A stretch of 64,000 nucleotides of DNA from Flavisolibacter longurius (GTDB lineage Bacteria > Bacteroidota > Bacteroidia > Chitinophagales > Chitinophagaceae), in the NCBI GenBank assembly GCA_014163555.1, contig JACJGO010000003.1:336974-400973 (forward strand). The letters are read 5' to 3'. The position numbers and the translations under genes are program-made. The notes under the pieces were generated by a model. The model did not search any database, was not told the DNA's origin, and saw nothing but the letters and a program-made list of their open reading frames with translations. Positions 19,113-27,744 of the stretch are shown here, piece after piece; position 1 is the first letter of the stretch, and each line of letters begins with the position of its first letter.

Positions 19113-19245
19113 CCCGGCCATTTATGGCCGGGTTAAGAAGAACGCAACAACGCCAAAACAGCGGCTTTAGCCGAACGGGTCCGGCTAAAGCCGCTACAAG
19201 AGAGAAATTGAATAATTGCGCTATCCCCGCGCTAAAGCAGCGGGG
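19113..19245. repeat. Cluster of three hairpins, REP-like
   Basis: Hairpin 1 (19113-19132): CCCGGCCA, loop TTTA, TGGCCGGG. Hairpin 2 (19160-19195): perfect 14-bp stem AGCGGCTTTAGCCG with an 8-base loop. Hairpin 3 (19225-19245): CCCCGC-GCT with AGC-GCGGGG. Hairpins 2 and 3 share a GCTAAAGC core. The pattern resembles REP/BIME-type elements mobilised by RAYT transposases, but no such transposase is in the window. Confidence 0.5.
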
Positions 19246-19372
19246 CAATCGGAGAAAACAGGAGCAGAACAGAACAGGAATTTCGTTTGATACTTAATGC
19301 CATTCCCGTTTCTGGCCGGATGGAAAGGCTTACTCCTTCTAAACCGCATCCTACGAAAATGATTTTGTTCTG

Positions 19373-19421
19373 TGTTCAATGTTCGATGATTGAAGTTTGA
19401 TGTTCGATGTTCATTGTTCAG
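19373..19421. repeat. Degenerate TGTTCGATGTTCA word repeat
   Basis: Overlapping 7-8-base words (TGTTCAATG, TTCGATG, TTTGATG, TTCGATG, TTCATTG) fill about 50 bp. Such low-complexity words are familiar in Bacteroidota intergenic DNA, where they give spurious translations of the NEHRTSN type. Confidence 0.5.
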
Positions 19422-19673
19422 GATTTGTGTTTCGGAGCGGTATGCAGGTTTGCCGTTCGTTTGGACAACCACAAAACCGAACCTGTGTGTCAGGGTAGCC
19501 ATGTGTAATATCCTTCACAGGCTATTAATGGAAGTTTTTTCTGTGTAGGTTTGAATACTTTGTAGCGGATCCTTTTGCCTGTTGCACAACGTTCCGTGCT
19601 GGACATTTCAAAACCTGCAAAACGGCTTTCCACGCTACCTGTAACCAGTGCTAAAATCATAAAACCTTTCCCC

Positions 19674-21263
19674 ATGCTTACCGGACATAATTTTATCGGC
19701 TTTGAAAAAGTGGCCGCAGGCGAAAAAAAGCTGCAGGCCTTCAGTACTATTTTGCAATCGCATCTCCCCGGTGAGTTTGTTGCCGCCACGGAAGAAGAAA
19801 CAGGGCAGGCGGTGGCAAAAGCAGCCGCCGCGTTTGACCTGTACCGACAAACATCCAATGAAGAACGGGCCCTTTTTTTAGAGGCCATTGCCGATGAGAT
19901 CATGCAGTTGGGAGAAGCGCTGATCGAACGCTGCCACCAGGAGTCGGGGCTGCCGCCAGCCCGCATCACAGGAGAGCGGGGCCGCACCGTCGGGCAACTG
20001 CGCCTCTTTGCAGAACTTTTGCGGGAAGGCTCTTTTGTTGAGGCCATCATTGACACAGCCCTGCCGGCCCGTATGCCCCTGCCACGTGCCGACCTGCGCC
20101 GCATGCTGCACCCCGTTGGCCCCGTTGCCGTGTTTGCAGCCAGCAATTTCCCCCTGGCATTTTCCACCGCCGGCGGCGATACGGCTTCGGCCCTGGCGGC
20201 AGGCTGCCCGGTTGTGGTGAAAGCACACAGCTCACACCTGGGAACAAACGAACTGGTGGCAACTGCTATACTCAAAGCGGCTGAAAGTTGCCGGATGCCC
20301 GATGGTGTTTTTTCTTCCCTTGTGGGCGAGGGATCAATACTTGGACAGCAACTGGTAAAGCATCCCCTCATCAAAGCCGTTGGCTTTACCGGTTCGTTCA
20401 GGGGCGGCATGGCCCTGTTAAAAGCAGCCGTCAACGAAAGGGATAAGCCCATTCCCGTGTATGCGGAAATGAGCAGCATTAATCCCGTGCTGGTGCTGCC
20501 CGGTAAACTGGCGCAGGCAATGGAGGAGGTGGTTACGCAACTTTCAGCCTCCATCACCCTTGGCGTTGGACAGTTTTGCACCAACCCGGGATTGGTGTTT
20601 GTGTTGAAAGACGATACCACCGAAGCCTTTGTGCAGGCGCTTGCCAGGGCCCTGCAAAACGTGCAGGCCGGCACCATGTTGAATGAAACCATTTGCGCTG
20701 CCTATCACCAAGGGCAGCAGCAACTTTTGTCGGAAGAAGGCGTGGCCGCCGTACTGCGTGGAAATGATAGCAGTGCCCGATTCATGGGTAGCGCTTCGCT
20801 GGGGCAAACAACGGCATCAACTTTTATCCAAAACAAAGCCCTGCAAAACGAGGTGTTTGGGCCCGCCTCGCTGGTGGTGGTTTGTGAGGATGAGAACGAT
20901 CTGCAGGCGGCCCTTCAGGCCCTGCACGGGCAACTAACGGGAACGGTCATGGGCACACCTGAAGATATCAAACGGTTCCGGAGCTGCGTATCCCTGTTGG
21001 TGCAAAAAGTGGGACGGATGATCTGCAACGGCGTGCCTACCGGCGTTGAGGTTTCTCATGCCATGATGCACGGCGGGCCCTTTCCCGCAACAACGTTCGC
21101 CCATTTTACTTCCGTGGGTACCGAAGCCATCAAACGATTTTTGCGGCCGGTTTGTTACCAGGACTTTCCGCAGGAACTTCTTCCCGCAGCCCTGCAGGAT
21201 GAAAACCCGCTGCGCATTATGCGAAAGCTGAACGGGGAGTTTACACGGAATGCAGTTGAATAA
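19674..21263 (+). CDS. Aldehyde dehydrogenase (NADP+), 2-oxoglutarate-semialdehyde type
   Basis: 529 residues from the ATG at 19674 (MLTGHNFIGFEKVA); the frame extends 33 codons further upstream, but the family normally starts here. It has a Rossmann segment (GPVAVFAASNFPLAFSTAGGDTASALAAGCPVVVKAH), GFTGSFRGGMALL, the general base Glu in YAEMSSINPV and the catalytic Cys in GVGQFCTNPGLVF. This sequence type is the NADP-dependent 2,5-dioxovalerate dehydrogenase group, the last step of Weimberg-type pentose and hexarate pathways (2-oxoglutarate semialdehyde to 2-oxoglutarate). The dehydratase at 2140 and FAH protein at 29930 supply the preceding steps. Confidence 0.88.
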   Translation: MLTGHNFIGFEKVAAGEKKLQAFSTILQSHLPGEFVAATEEETGQAVAKAAAAFDLYRQTSNEERALFLEAIADEIMQLGEALIERCHQESGLPPARITGERGRTVGQLRLFAELLREGSFVEAIIDTALPARMPLPRADLRRMLHPVGPVAVFAASNFPLAFSTAGGDTASALAAGCPVVVKAHSSHLGTNELVATAILKAAESCRMPDGVFSSLVGEGSILGQQLVKHPLIKAVGFTGSFRGGMALLKAAVNERDKPIPVYAEMSSINPVLVLPGKLAQAMEEVVTQLSASITLGVGQFCTNPGLVFVLKDDTTEAFVQALARALQNVQAGTMLNETICAAYHQGQQQLLSEEGVAAVLRGNDSSARFMGSASLGQTTASTFIQNKALQNEVFGPASLVVVCEDENDLQAALQALHGQLTGTVMGTPEDIKRFRSCVSLLVQKVGRMICNGVPTGVEVSHAMMHGGPFPATTFAHFTSVGTEAIKRFLRPVCYQDFPQELLPAALQDENPLRIMRKLNGEFTRNAVE

Positions 21264-21381
21264 ACAGCCGTCAGCCTGTGGTAAGACTTCTGAAAGTTGC
21301 CGTTCTGGAATAGGAACCGAAATGACTTTGAGTGATTAGACCGCTCGTTGCACAGCAATTTTCTTTGCATGCCGGTAAAGA

Positions 21382-22305
21382 CTACCAGGTTCGTTTGCCC
21401 ATGATTGTGTCCAGTTCTGAACGGGTCATCCTACCCAGTTCGGGGTGCTTTTCCAGCCAGGCCAGAAATGCTGTTTTGATCTCAAAGGTCCATTGGCTGT
21501 CGATCTGCCCCGTGGTATATTTTCCCGTACGCACCATTTCAAATCCAAACTGGTCTTTGCGAATCACAAATTCTGCCGTGCTCACCACCTGTTCGGCCAG
21601 GTGGGCCGGAACAAACAACACACCTTCGGGCTGAGCGATTACCAGGTCGCCCGGCAGCACAATGGCCTGTCCAATCCGAATAGGCGTGTTCAATCCCATG
21701 AGCAGCATTTCTTCGGTAAACGAAGGGTGAAAATCCCGCACAAAAGCATTGAAGCCCCTGATCTTCGATATCTCCAGCAGGTCGCGGGCCGCACCGTCAA
21801 ACACAACGCCGTTGCCGGATTTGGCGTAAATGGAATTGGCCAGCGTTGCTCCCATAATGCCGCCGCCGCTGATCTTTCCAAACGCATCGGCAACATAAAG
21901 GTCGCCTTTCACCAGGATGTCAATCGGCCAGGCATTGGTGTTGCCAGTTCGTCCCTGTTGGGCACCCCTTTCTTTGATGGACTTCTCCACATCGGGCCGG
22001 CTGGGCAGGTACATTGCCGTAACGGCACGGCCGGTCATAATGCTGTCGTTCACGGTTTTCCAGGTGCCTTCAAACTGGTTCAGGTAGCCTTCGTTCTTCA
22101 ACACCGTCCAGGCATCATCAATATAGATTCGTTTGGCCCTATCCAAGATGTCGTCCGGCAGCCTGGGCCGGCCATCGGCAAACCGTTCTCCCTTCCAGGC
22201 GGCGGTAAGAAAGACCAGTTCTTCTTTGGAGATGGTTTGCGCCTGAGCAGCGTTCTTCAATCCTGGGCTAAGCAAAATAATCAGGAGGGAAAAAATTGCT
22301 TTCAT
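21382..22305 (-). CDS. Secreted RraA-family protein (putative aldolase), copy 2
   Basis: 307 residues with a Sec signal peptide (MKAIFSLLIILLSPGLKNAAQAQ). It shares the extension WKGERFADGRPRLPDDILDR with copies 1 and 3, then the RraA core (GDLYVADAFGK, GATLANSIYAKSGNGVVF, DGAARDLLEI) with the catalytic-type Arg-Asp pair, and ends DTIMGKRTW. It is the last gene of the minus-strand run that includes GntP and an enolase-superfamily dehydratase. Expected chemistry is retro-aldol cleavage of a 4-hydroxy-2-oxo acid to pyruvate, outside the inner membrane; the substrate is unknown. It converges on the dehydrogenase gene across 118 bp. Confidence 0.82.
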   Translation of the reverse strand: MKAIFSLLIILLSPGLKNAAQAQTISKEELVFLTAAWKGERFADGRPRLPDDILDRAKRIYIDDAWTVLKNEGYLNQFEGTWKTVNDSIMTGRAVTAMYLPSRPDVEKSIKERGAQQGRTGNTNAWPIDILVKGDLYVADAFGKISGGGIMGATLANSIYAKSGNGVVFDGAARDLLEISKIRGFNAFVRDFHPSFTEEMLLMGLNTPIRIGQAIVLPGDLVIAQPEGVLFVPAHLAEQVVSTAEFVIRKDQFGFEMVRTGKYTTGQIDSQWTFEIKTAFLAWLEKHPELGRMTRSELDTIMGKRTW

Positions 22306-22409
22306 GTGCTGGGACTTTCAGAATGATTGGTGAGAGAAATAAGGACAGGTTTTTTGTTGCTGAAAACTGTTTTTCTGCAAGGCTCTTTCATTATGAAGAG
22401 AAAATTTTC

Positions 22410-23723
22410 TCAAATAAAACTGTTGATCAGGAGCACCATTACTAGGCCCAGGATGGAGATGGTTGTTTCCATCACTGTCCAGGAAGCAAATGTTTGTTTT
22501 AGCGATAACCCAAAGAACTCTTTGAACATCCAAAACCCCGAATCGTTGATATGGGAGCCAAACACGCTGCCGGCCCCAACGGCCAGCACCATCAGTTCCG
22601 GCGAAACGGTACCACTGGCCACCAGCGGCGCCACGACGCCGGCAGCGGTGATGCCGGCTACTGTAGCCGAACCAACGGTTACCCTAAGCATGGCCGTTAC
22701 CACCCAGGCAAACACCAGGGGATGCATGCGCCATTTGCTGCTGAAAGAAGCGATATACGCCCCGCTGCCGCTGTCGATGAGGATTTGCTTCAACACGCCA
22801 CCAGCGGTAATAATGAACAGGATCACGGCAATGCCGGAGATGCCCTTGTTGAGCCAGTCCATCACTGTTGTCATGGGGTGGCCGCGCTGCAGGCCGAAAT
22901 ACGATCCTGCCATCAACACCGAAAACAGGAGAGCAATGGTAGGCTCACCGAAAAAAGTGGCCAGCTTTCGCAGGATGCTTTCATCCGGGAGGGCCTGGTT
23001 GGCAATCACGGAAATCGTGATGAGGAGAACGGGCAGCAAAGCGATCAGGAAGCTGGGTACCACCGGTGGCAGTACATCGTATTTTGGCGGCTCGTTCAGC
23101 ACCAAGTCCTTGTTGCCCCCGGTTTTTACATGGCGCAGCAAGCGGCCCAACAGCGGGCCGGCAACGATCACCGTGGGAATGGTCATGATCAACCCGTACA
23201 AAAGCGTCTTGCCCGTGTTTGCATTAAAAGCGTTGACCAGAACCACGGGCCCGGGGTGTGGCGGCAGAAAACAATGCGTGGCCGATAGCGAAGCCGCCAT
23301 GGGAATGGCAATGTACAAAAGCGGAAGGCCGGTGGTGCGGGCCAGCGTAAAGATCAGGGGAACGAGGATGACAAAGCCGGCATTGTAATAAAGCGGAATG
23401 CCGATAAGAAAGCCAGTTGCCAGCACCGCCCACTGGATGTTCTGTTCGCCGAAGCGCCGGATGAGTGTTACCGAGATCTGTTCCGCTGCGCCGCTGATCT
23501 CCAGGATCTTTCCCAGTACGGCGCCCAGGCAAAGAATCAGGGCCAGCCCGCCCAGGGTGCTGCTCACCCCTTTTTCAATGGAGGTGAGTACAGCCGCAGG
23601 CTCCATACCCATCAAAAAGCCGGTCAGGATGGATACGATCAACAGCGATAAAAAAGGACTGACCTTTTTTGCCGTTAAAAATACCTGCATACCGATGGCG
23701 AACAGAAGGATAAGAAATGGCAT
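22410..23723 (-). CDS. gntP: GntP-family gluconate/aldonate:H+ symporter
   Basis: 437 residues with about 12 hydrophobic segments. It shows GntP hallmarks: GFLIGIPLYYNAGFVILVPL, the LSATHCFLPPHPGPV segment, RVTVGSATVAGITAAG and VFGSHINDSGFWMFKEFF. GntP proteins import gluconate and related sugar acids with protons. It is located between the genes of an exported dehydratase and an exported aldolase and shares a strand with an FGGY kinase, which fits uptake of gluconate, another aldonate or a 2-keto-3-deoxy acid. Confidence 0.92.
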   Translation of the reverse strand: MPFLILLFAIGMQVFLTAKKVSPFLSLLIVSILTGFLMGMEPAAVLTSIEKGVSSTLGGLALILCLGAVLGKILEISGAAEQISVTLIRRFGEQNIQWAVLATGFLIGIPLYYNAGFVILVPLIFTLARTTGLPLLYIAIPMAASLSATHCFLPPHPGPVVLVNAFNANTGKTLLYGLIMTIPTVIVAGPLLGRLLRHVKTGGNKDLVLNEPPKYDVLPPVVPSFLIALLPVLLITISVIANQALPDESILRKLATFFGEPTIALLFSVLMAGSYFGLQRGHPMTTVMDWLNKGISGIAVILFIITAGGVLKQILIDSGSGAYIASFSSKWRMHPLVFAWVVTAMLRVTVGSATVAGITAAGVVAPLVASGTVSPELMVLAVGAGSVFGSHINDSGFWMFKEFFGLSLKQTFASWTVMETTISILGLVMVLLINSFI

Positions 23724-23808
23724 GGGATTGTTTTAGTGTATGCCTAACCGGGAATGGATAGTGGCGGCATGTGATGATCTTTTTTCAGTTCTAAGAAGAA
23801 AATTGACG

Positions 23809-25083
23809 CTACGCAAAGAAGGGCACATTGGGAATGGCGTGTTTTTTCATGCCATCCTCGTTCATGTCAACACCGATGCCCGGCTTGTTGGAAACCGTGA
23901 TAAAGCTTTTCTCCACCCATTCGCCCTCGTATTTCACGATCTCTTTGAACATGGGGTTGGTATGGAAATACGACTGCCACTCCATCACCATAAAATTGGG
24001 CACAGAGGCACAGACATGGGCACAGGCCATGGCGCCCAGGAAAGAAGCCACCATGTGCGGGGCAAAGGGTACATAATACAGGTTGGCCAGGTTGGCGATA
24101 CGCTGTCCTTCGCCCAGGCCGCCGGCTTTTTGCAGGTCGGGCATCACAATGTCCACGGCGCCAATTTCCAGCAGCCGCCGGAAACCATAAGCGAGGTAAT
24201 GGTTTTCGCCTGCACAAATGGGCGTGCTGGTAGAGTCGGTAATTTTTTTATAGGCTTCGGGGTTCTCGGCGGGAATGGGTTCTTCCAGCCACATCAAGTT
24301 TAGGGGCTCCATCAATTTCGCCACCCGTTCTCCGGTGGGTGCATCATAACGGCCATGCATATCCACACAAATATCCACGTCGGGTCCAACGGCTTCTCTT
24401 GCTGCCGTCATCTGGTCCACCATGCGGCGCAGTTCCATCGGGCTGGCCGTCCAGTTGTAGCGGTCGTATTTTCCTGGATCGCTGGCCTGGTCCAGGTCAA
24501 ATTTAATGGCATTAAATCCCATATCTTTTGACCGTTTGGCGGCTTCGGCAAAGTCCTTTGGTTGCGGGTTGGTAGATTGATAAAGAGCCGTGTCGCAATA
24601 CACTCTTACCTTGTCGCGAAACTTGCCACCCAGCAACTGGTAAACGGGAATGTTCAGCGCCTTGCCGGTAAGGTCCCAAAGCGCCGTTTCGATGGCAGAC
24701 AAAACGGCGATATACATGCCTGCCTGCGCTCCCTGGAAAACACCGCCCTTGCGGAACTCTTCAAAGATGCGGTGAACGTTCAAGGGGCTTCGGCCCTTGA
24801 GCCGCGACCCAAACATTTTTACAAGGTGGTACGTACCGGGGATGGCATCCACGCCTTCGCCCCAGCCGATAATATCCTGGTTGGTGGTCATCTTCACAAA
24901 CAGGCTGCCCCTGATATAGGCACAGGTCACGTCTTTTATGGTAAGATCAGAAGGCGGTGAGGTTTTGGGTGTTTTTTCCACGGCTTCTTCCAGTCCCTGG
25001 CCAAAACCGGCTAAAGAAACAAAGGGTGTCATTGCCGCAGCGATGGCTGCTTTGCTAAGAAACGTTCTTCTTGAACTTGACAT
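23809..25083 (-). CDS. Tat-exported enolase-superfamily dehydratase, D-galactonate-dehydratase-like
   Basis: 424 residues from MSSSRRTFLSKAAIAAAMTP, a twin-arginine signal; an ATG two codons upstream is equally possible, and the frame is open 23 codons further up. The barrel carries NAIKFDLDQ, ICVDMHGRYD (metal Asp with the following His as in DgoD), MWLEEPIPAEN (Glu), ICAGENHYL (Glu), IVMPDLQKAGG and the catalytic His in VPFAPHMVASFLG. This pattern resembles D-galactonate dehydratase, so it likely makes a 2-keto-3-deoxyaldonate. It is unusual in carrying an export signal; DgoD itself is cytoplasmic. It is adjacent to two exported RraA-like genes and gntP. Confidence 0.86.
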   Translation of the reverse strand: MSSSRRTFLSKAAIAAAMTPFVSLAGFGQGLEEAVEKTPKTSPPSDLTIKDVTCAYIRGSLFVKMTTNQDIIGWGEGVDAIPGTYHLVKMFGSRLKGRSPLNVHRIFEEFRKGGVFQGAQAGMYIAVLSAIETALWDLTGKALNIPVYQLLGGKFRDKVRVYCDTALYQSTNPQPKDFAEAAKRSKDMGFNAIKFDLDQASDPGKYDRYNWTASPMELRRMVDQMTAAREAVGPDVDICVDMHGRYDAPTGERVAKLMEPLNLMWLEEPIPAENPEAYKKITDSTSTPICAGENHYLAYGFRRLLEIGAVDIVMPDLQKAGGLGEGQRIANLANLYYVPFAPHMVASFLGAMACAHVCASVPNFMVMEWQSYFHTNPMFKEIVKYEGEWVEKSFITVSNKPGIGVDMNEDGMKKHAIPNVPFFA

Positions 25084-25126
25084 AAGCATTGAGTTGATCG
25101 GGTGAAAAAAATTGAATTCTGTTTGT

Positions 25127-25164
25127 GCCAATTGCCAATTGTCTATTGCCAATTGTCTAATGCC
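25127..25164. repeat. Short direct repeat of GCCAATTGTCTA
   Basis: Two 14-bp units (GCCAATTGTCTATT and GCCAATTGTCTAAT) preceded by a half unit fill the gap between the enolase-type gene and RraA copy 3. A degenerate relative occurs at about 59802-59823 (GTCAAGTGTCTATTG). Confidence 0.6.
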
Positions 25165-25171
25165 TCCCGGC

Positions 25172-26128
25172 CTACCAGGTCCTCTCTTTGAGAAATTGCT
25201 GAATGGTTTCTTTGGGAACCGGCAGCTTGTCCATGTGATCGTTCAGCCATTTCGAAAAATCCTTTTCAATGGCGTCGCTCCAGCGGGTATCAATTTGCCC
25301 GGCGGTGTAGGTGCCTTCCCGCAGGCGCTGGTGGCCAAACATATCCCGCAGGCGTACGATCTCCGATGTAGTGGCCACCCGCTCGGCCAGGTGAGGCGGA
25401 ATAAAAACAACTACCCCCATCTTGCCCAGCACTACATCACCGGGCATAACCGTCACCGTGCGGATGCGGGTGGGATGGTTGATGCCTACGATCATCGTCG
25501 TCAGGTCGCGGCCCGGGCCTGCACCGGGGTTGTGGTAAGAAGGATCATAGCTGGTATAAAACGACGTAAAGCCGCCGATCTCTTTGAGGCCTTCGAGGTC
25601 TCTTATAGCGCCATCGTACACAATGCCGTTGCCGGTTTTGGCATAGATGGAATTGCCCACGTTATCGCCAATGGTAGGCCCGTTGCGCTTGGCGCCAAAC
25701 TGGTCGGCCACATATACATCACCCTTTACCAGCATTTCAACCGCCCATACGTTCTGCGCCCTTCTTCCTTCTTTTTTCCCGATGGAATCGATGGCCTGCC
25801 ATAAATCGGGACGGCCGGGCATGAAGGTGGCCGTTACCGCACGGCCCACCAGTACACTATCGGGGTTGATCATTTCCCAGCCTTCGGCTATCTGGTACCG
25901 GTAGCCTGCATTGCTCAGGGTTGACCAAGCCTCTTCCACACTAACGGCCTTCATCCGCCGTAAAATTTCATCCGGCACTTTGGGTCTTCCGTCCGGGAAC
26001 CGCTCACCCTTCCATTCTGCAGTCAGGGCTATAAGGTCGGCTTTAGAGATCTGCACGGATTGTGCATCGATTTGTTTCCATCCCAGATAAAAAATGAAAA
26101 AGAAGAAAAGCCGTTTCGTTGCGAACAT
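25172..26128 (-). CDS. Secreted RraA-family protein (putative aldolase), copy 3
   Basis: 318 residues with a signal peptide (MFATKRLFFFFIFYLGWKQI, cleavage near DAQ). It shares WKGERFPDGRPKVPDEILRR with the other two copies, then GDVYVADQFGAK, NSIYAKTGNGIVY and DGAIRDLEGL with the Arg-Asp pair, the tail HQRLREGTYTAGQIDTRW also seen in copy 1, and ends FLKERTW. It lies between the FGGY kinase and the DgoD-like gene in one transcription direction. The expected activity is pyruvate-forming aldolase; all three copies are about twice the length of classic RraA. Confidence 0.82.
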   Translation of the reverse strand: MFATKRLFFFFIFYLGWKQIDAQSVQISKADLIALTAEWKGERFPDGRPKVPDEILRRMKAVSVEEAWSTLSNAGYRYQIAEGWEMINPDSVLVGRAVTATFMPGRPDLWQAIDSIGKKEGRRAQNVWAVEMLVKGDVYVADQFGAKRNGPTIGDNVGNSIYAKTGNGIVYDGAIRDLEGLKEIGGFTSFYTSYDPSYHNPGAGPGRDLTTMIVGINHPTRIRTVTVMPGDVVLGKMGVVVFIPPHLAERVATTSEIVRLRDMFGHQRLREGTYTAGQIDTRWSDAIEKDFSKWLNDHMDKLPVPKETIQQFLKERTW

Positions 26129-26206
26129 ATTTCTTGGTTTTTGAAAATGAAAAATAGAGCCATCATCCAGTCATGTAAATTCACCACGTACCACTCACCG
26201 CAACAT

Positions 26207-27733
26207 TTATTTATCGTCCTGCAGTTCCGCTATGGCTTCAAACTCGTCAAACAGTTTTGTTCCCAGTCGTTCATAAATGGCATAATGCTTCATGTACACC
26301 TGGTGGTTTTGCGGCTGGGGCAGAAAGCTTTCCAGCAGGTTTACTTTTTGCGCCGCTTCATCCAGGTTGTTGTAGATGCCCATTTCCGTTGCACACAATA
26401 AAAAGCCGCCGGTGGCCACACTGTCGGGACCTGAATTTTGCCTTGCCTTCACCGGCTTGTTGAAGATGTCGGCCATCATCTGCGTCCAGAGCGGGTAGGA
26501 GGCAAAGCTTCCGTTGACTGAAAGGCTGTTGATGCAGCGGTGTTCTTCCAGGGTTTTGCCAATACTGTAAAAAGCGTACAGGATGCCTTCGATGGTGGCC
26601 CGGATAAAATGCTTTTGCTCGTGCCCGATGTTCAGCCCGAAATAAACCCCTCTTGCATTGGCGTTCCAGATGGGGGCTCTTTCGCCCTGCAGGTAAGGAA
26701 GAAAAAGAAGCCCTTCGGCGCCGGGCGCCACACGGGCCGCTTCGTTGGTAAGATTTTCCATGCAGTCTTCCAGGTCAAAGGCTCGTTTAAAATCACCAAA
26801 CTGTTTGGCATACCATTCAAACACGGCGCCTGCATTGTTGGTGGGTCCGCCCGAAACATAATGTCCTTCGGTCAGTACATAATTGAACAGCCGTTGTTTT
26901 TCGTCCTGCAAAACCTCTTTGCCCACCACCCGGATAGCGCCGCTTTCTTCCATGGTGACCGTAGCTTTTCCTTCATGCCAAACCCCGGCACCCAGGGTGG
27001 CCATGCAGCCGTCGCTGGAGCCAACAATCAACTTCACGTTCGCATGCAGGCCCAGGGACAACTGGTATTCCTTTTTCAGCTTTGCCGGTGCATAAAACAC
27101 AGGCACTAAGTCGGCCAGGCGGGATTTGTTGATGCCGGCATACTGCAAGGCATTCTCTTCCCATTGCAGGGTGTAAATGTTCAGCATGCCGGTAGCGGAA
27201 GCGATGCTGTAATCCACCACGTATTCGCCGGTGAGCTGCTGGATGATATAGGTTTTGATGGAAAGAAACTTTTGTGTGGCGGCAAACCGTTCCCTGTCAT
27301 TGTTCTTCAGCCAGGTAATCTTGTTGAGTGGCGACATGGCATGAATGGGCGTGCCGGTTGCGTTGTACAGGGATTTGGCAACAGGAGAATTCTTTAGTTC
27401 TTCGGCCTCTTTTTTTGCCCGGTTGTCCGACCATACCATGGCATTGCCAAGAGGCGTTCCATACTTATCTATCGGCAACACGCTATGCATGGCGCTACTG
27501 AAACAGATGTTCAACACCTGGTAGTTTTTCGGGTGTACCTTCTCGTTCAAAAAGTTCTTGAGCATATAAAGCATGGTGATGAAGATCTGCTCGGGATCCT
27601 GCTCGCTGTAGTTTGGCTTTACATGAAAAGTAGGGAAGGCGCCTTTTGAATGGCCAAGGATGGTACCGTTCACATCAAACGCGGCCACACGGATGGCACT
27701 TGTGCCTATTTCTATTGTAATAATGCAATCCAT
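26207..27733 (-). CDS. FGGY-family carbohydrate kinase, gluconokinase-like
   Basis: 508 residues of the FGGY fold: phosphate-1 motif at the start (IEIGTSAIRVAAFDVNG), the sugar-binding region MVWSDNRAKKEAEEL, GSSDGCMATLGAGVWHEGKATVTMEESGAIR, and late LSVNGSFASYPLWTQMMADI with the adenine site. Bacterial FGGY members of this type are usually gluconokinases, and gntP lies in the same run, but xylulose or another polyol cannot be excluded. It is the only cytoplasmic enzyme in its run and would phosphorylate an imported sugar acid. It starts 11 bp after the AraC-type gene. Confidence 0.82.
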   Translation of the reverse strand: MDCIITIEIGTSAIRVAAFDVNGTILGHSKGAFPTFHVKPNYSEQDPEQIFITMLYMLKNFLNEKVHPKNYQVLNICFSSAMHSVLPIDKYGTPLGNAMVWSDNRAKKEAEELKNSPVAKSLYNATGTPIHAMSPLNKITWLKNNDRERFAATQKFLSIKTYIIQQLTGEYVVDYSIASATGMLNIYTLQWEENALQYAGINKSRLADLVPVFYAPAKLKKEYQLSLGLHANVKLIVGSSDGCMATLGAGVWHEGKATVTMEESGAIRVVGKEVLQDEKQRLFNYVLTEGHYVSGGPTNNAGAVFEWYAKQFGDFKRAFDLEDCMENLTNEAARVAPGAEGLLFLPYLQGERAPIWNANARGVYFGLNIGHEQKHFIRATIEGILYAFYSIGKTLEEHRCINSLSVNGSFASYPLWTQMMADIFNKPVKARQNSGPDSVATGGFLLCATEMGIYNNLDEAAQKVNLLESFLPQPQNHQVYMKHYAIYERLGTKLFDEFEAIAELQDDK

Positions 27734-27744
27734 TTCAAAATCGT

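Larger units (their letters stand above)
18879..19673. other. Non-coding stretch with hairpins and word repeats
   Basis: About 800 bp between the GH43 terminator and the dehydrogenase gene without a convincing gene. It holds three successive hairpins (19113-19245) and a degenerate GTTCAATGTTCGATG word repeat (19373-19421). A 93-codon minus-strand frame here is made by the word repeat and is not considered coding. Confidence 0.6.

Noticed and set aside
19113..19245. CRISPR-like array
   Set aside because: The hairpins differ in sequence and spacing, with no regular direct repeat/spacer pattern; no cas genes.
19221..19502. 93-codon minus-strand frame
   Set aside because: It is created by the hairpins and the TTCGATGTTC word repeat, giving the well-known spurious NEHRTSN-type translation.
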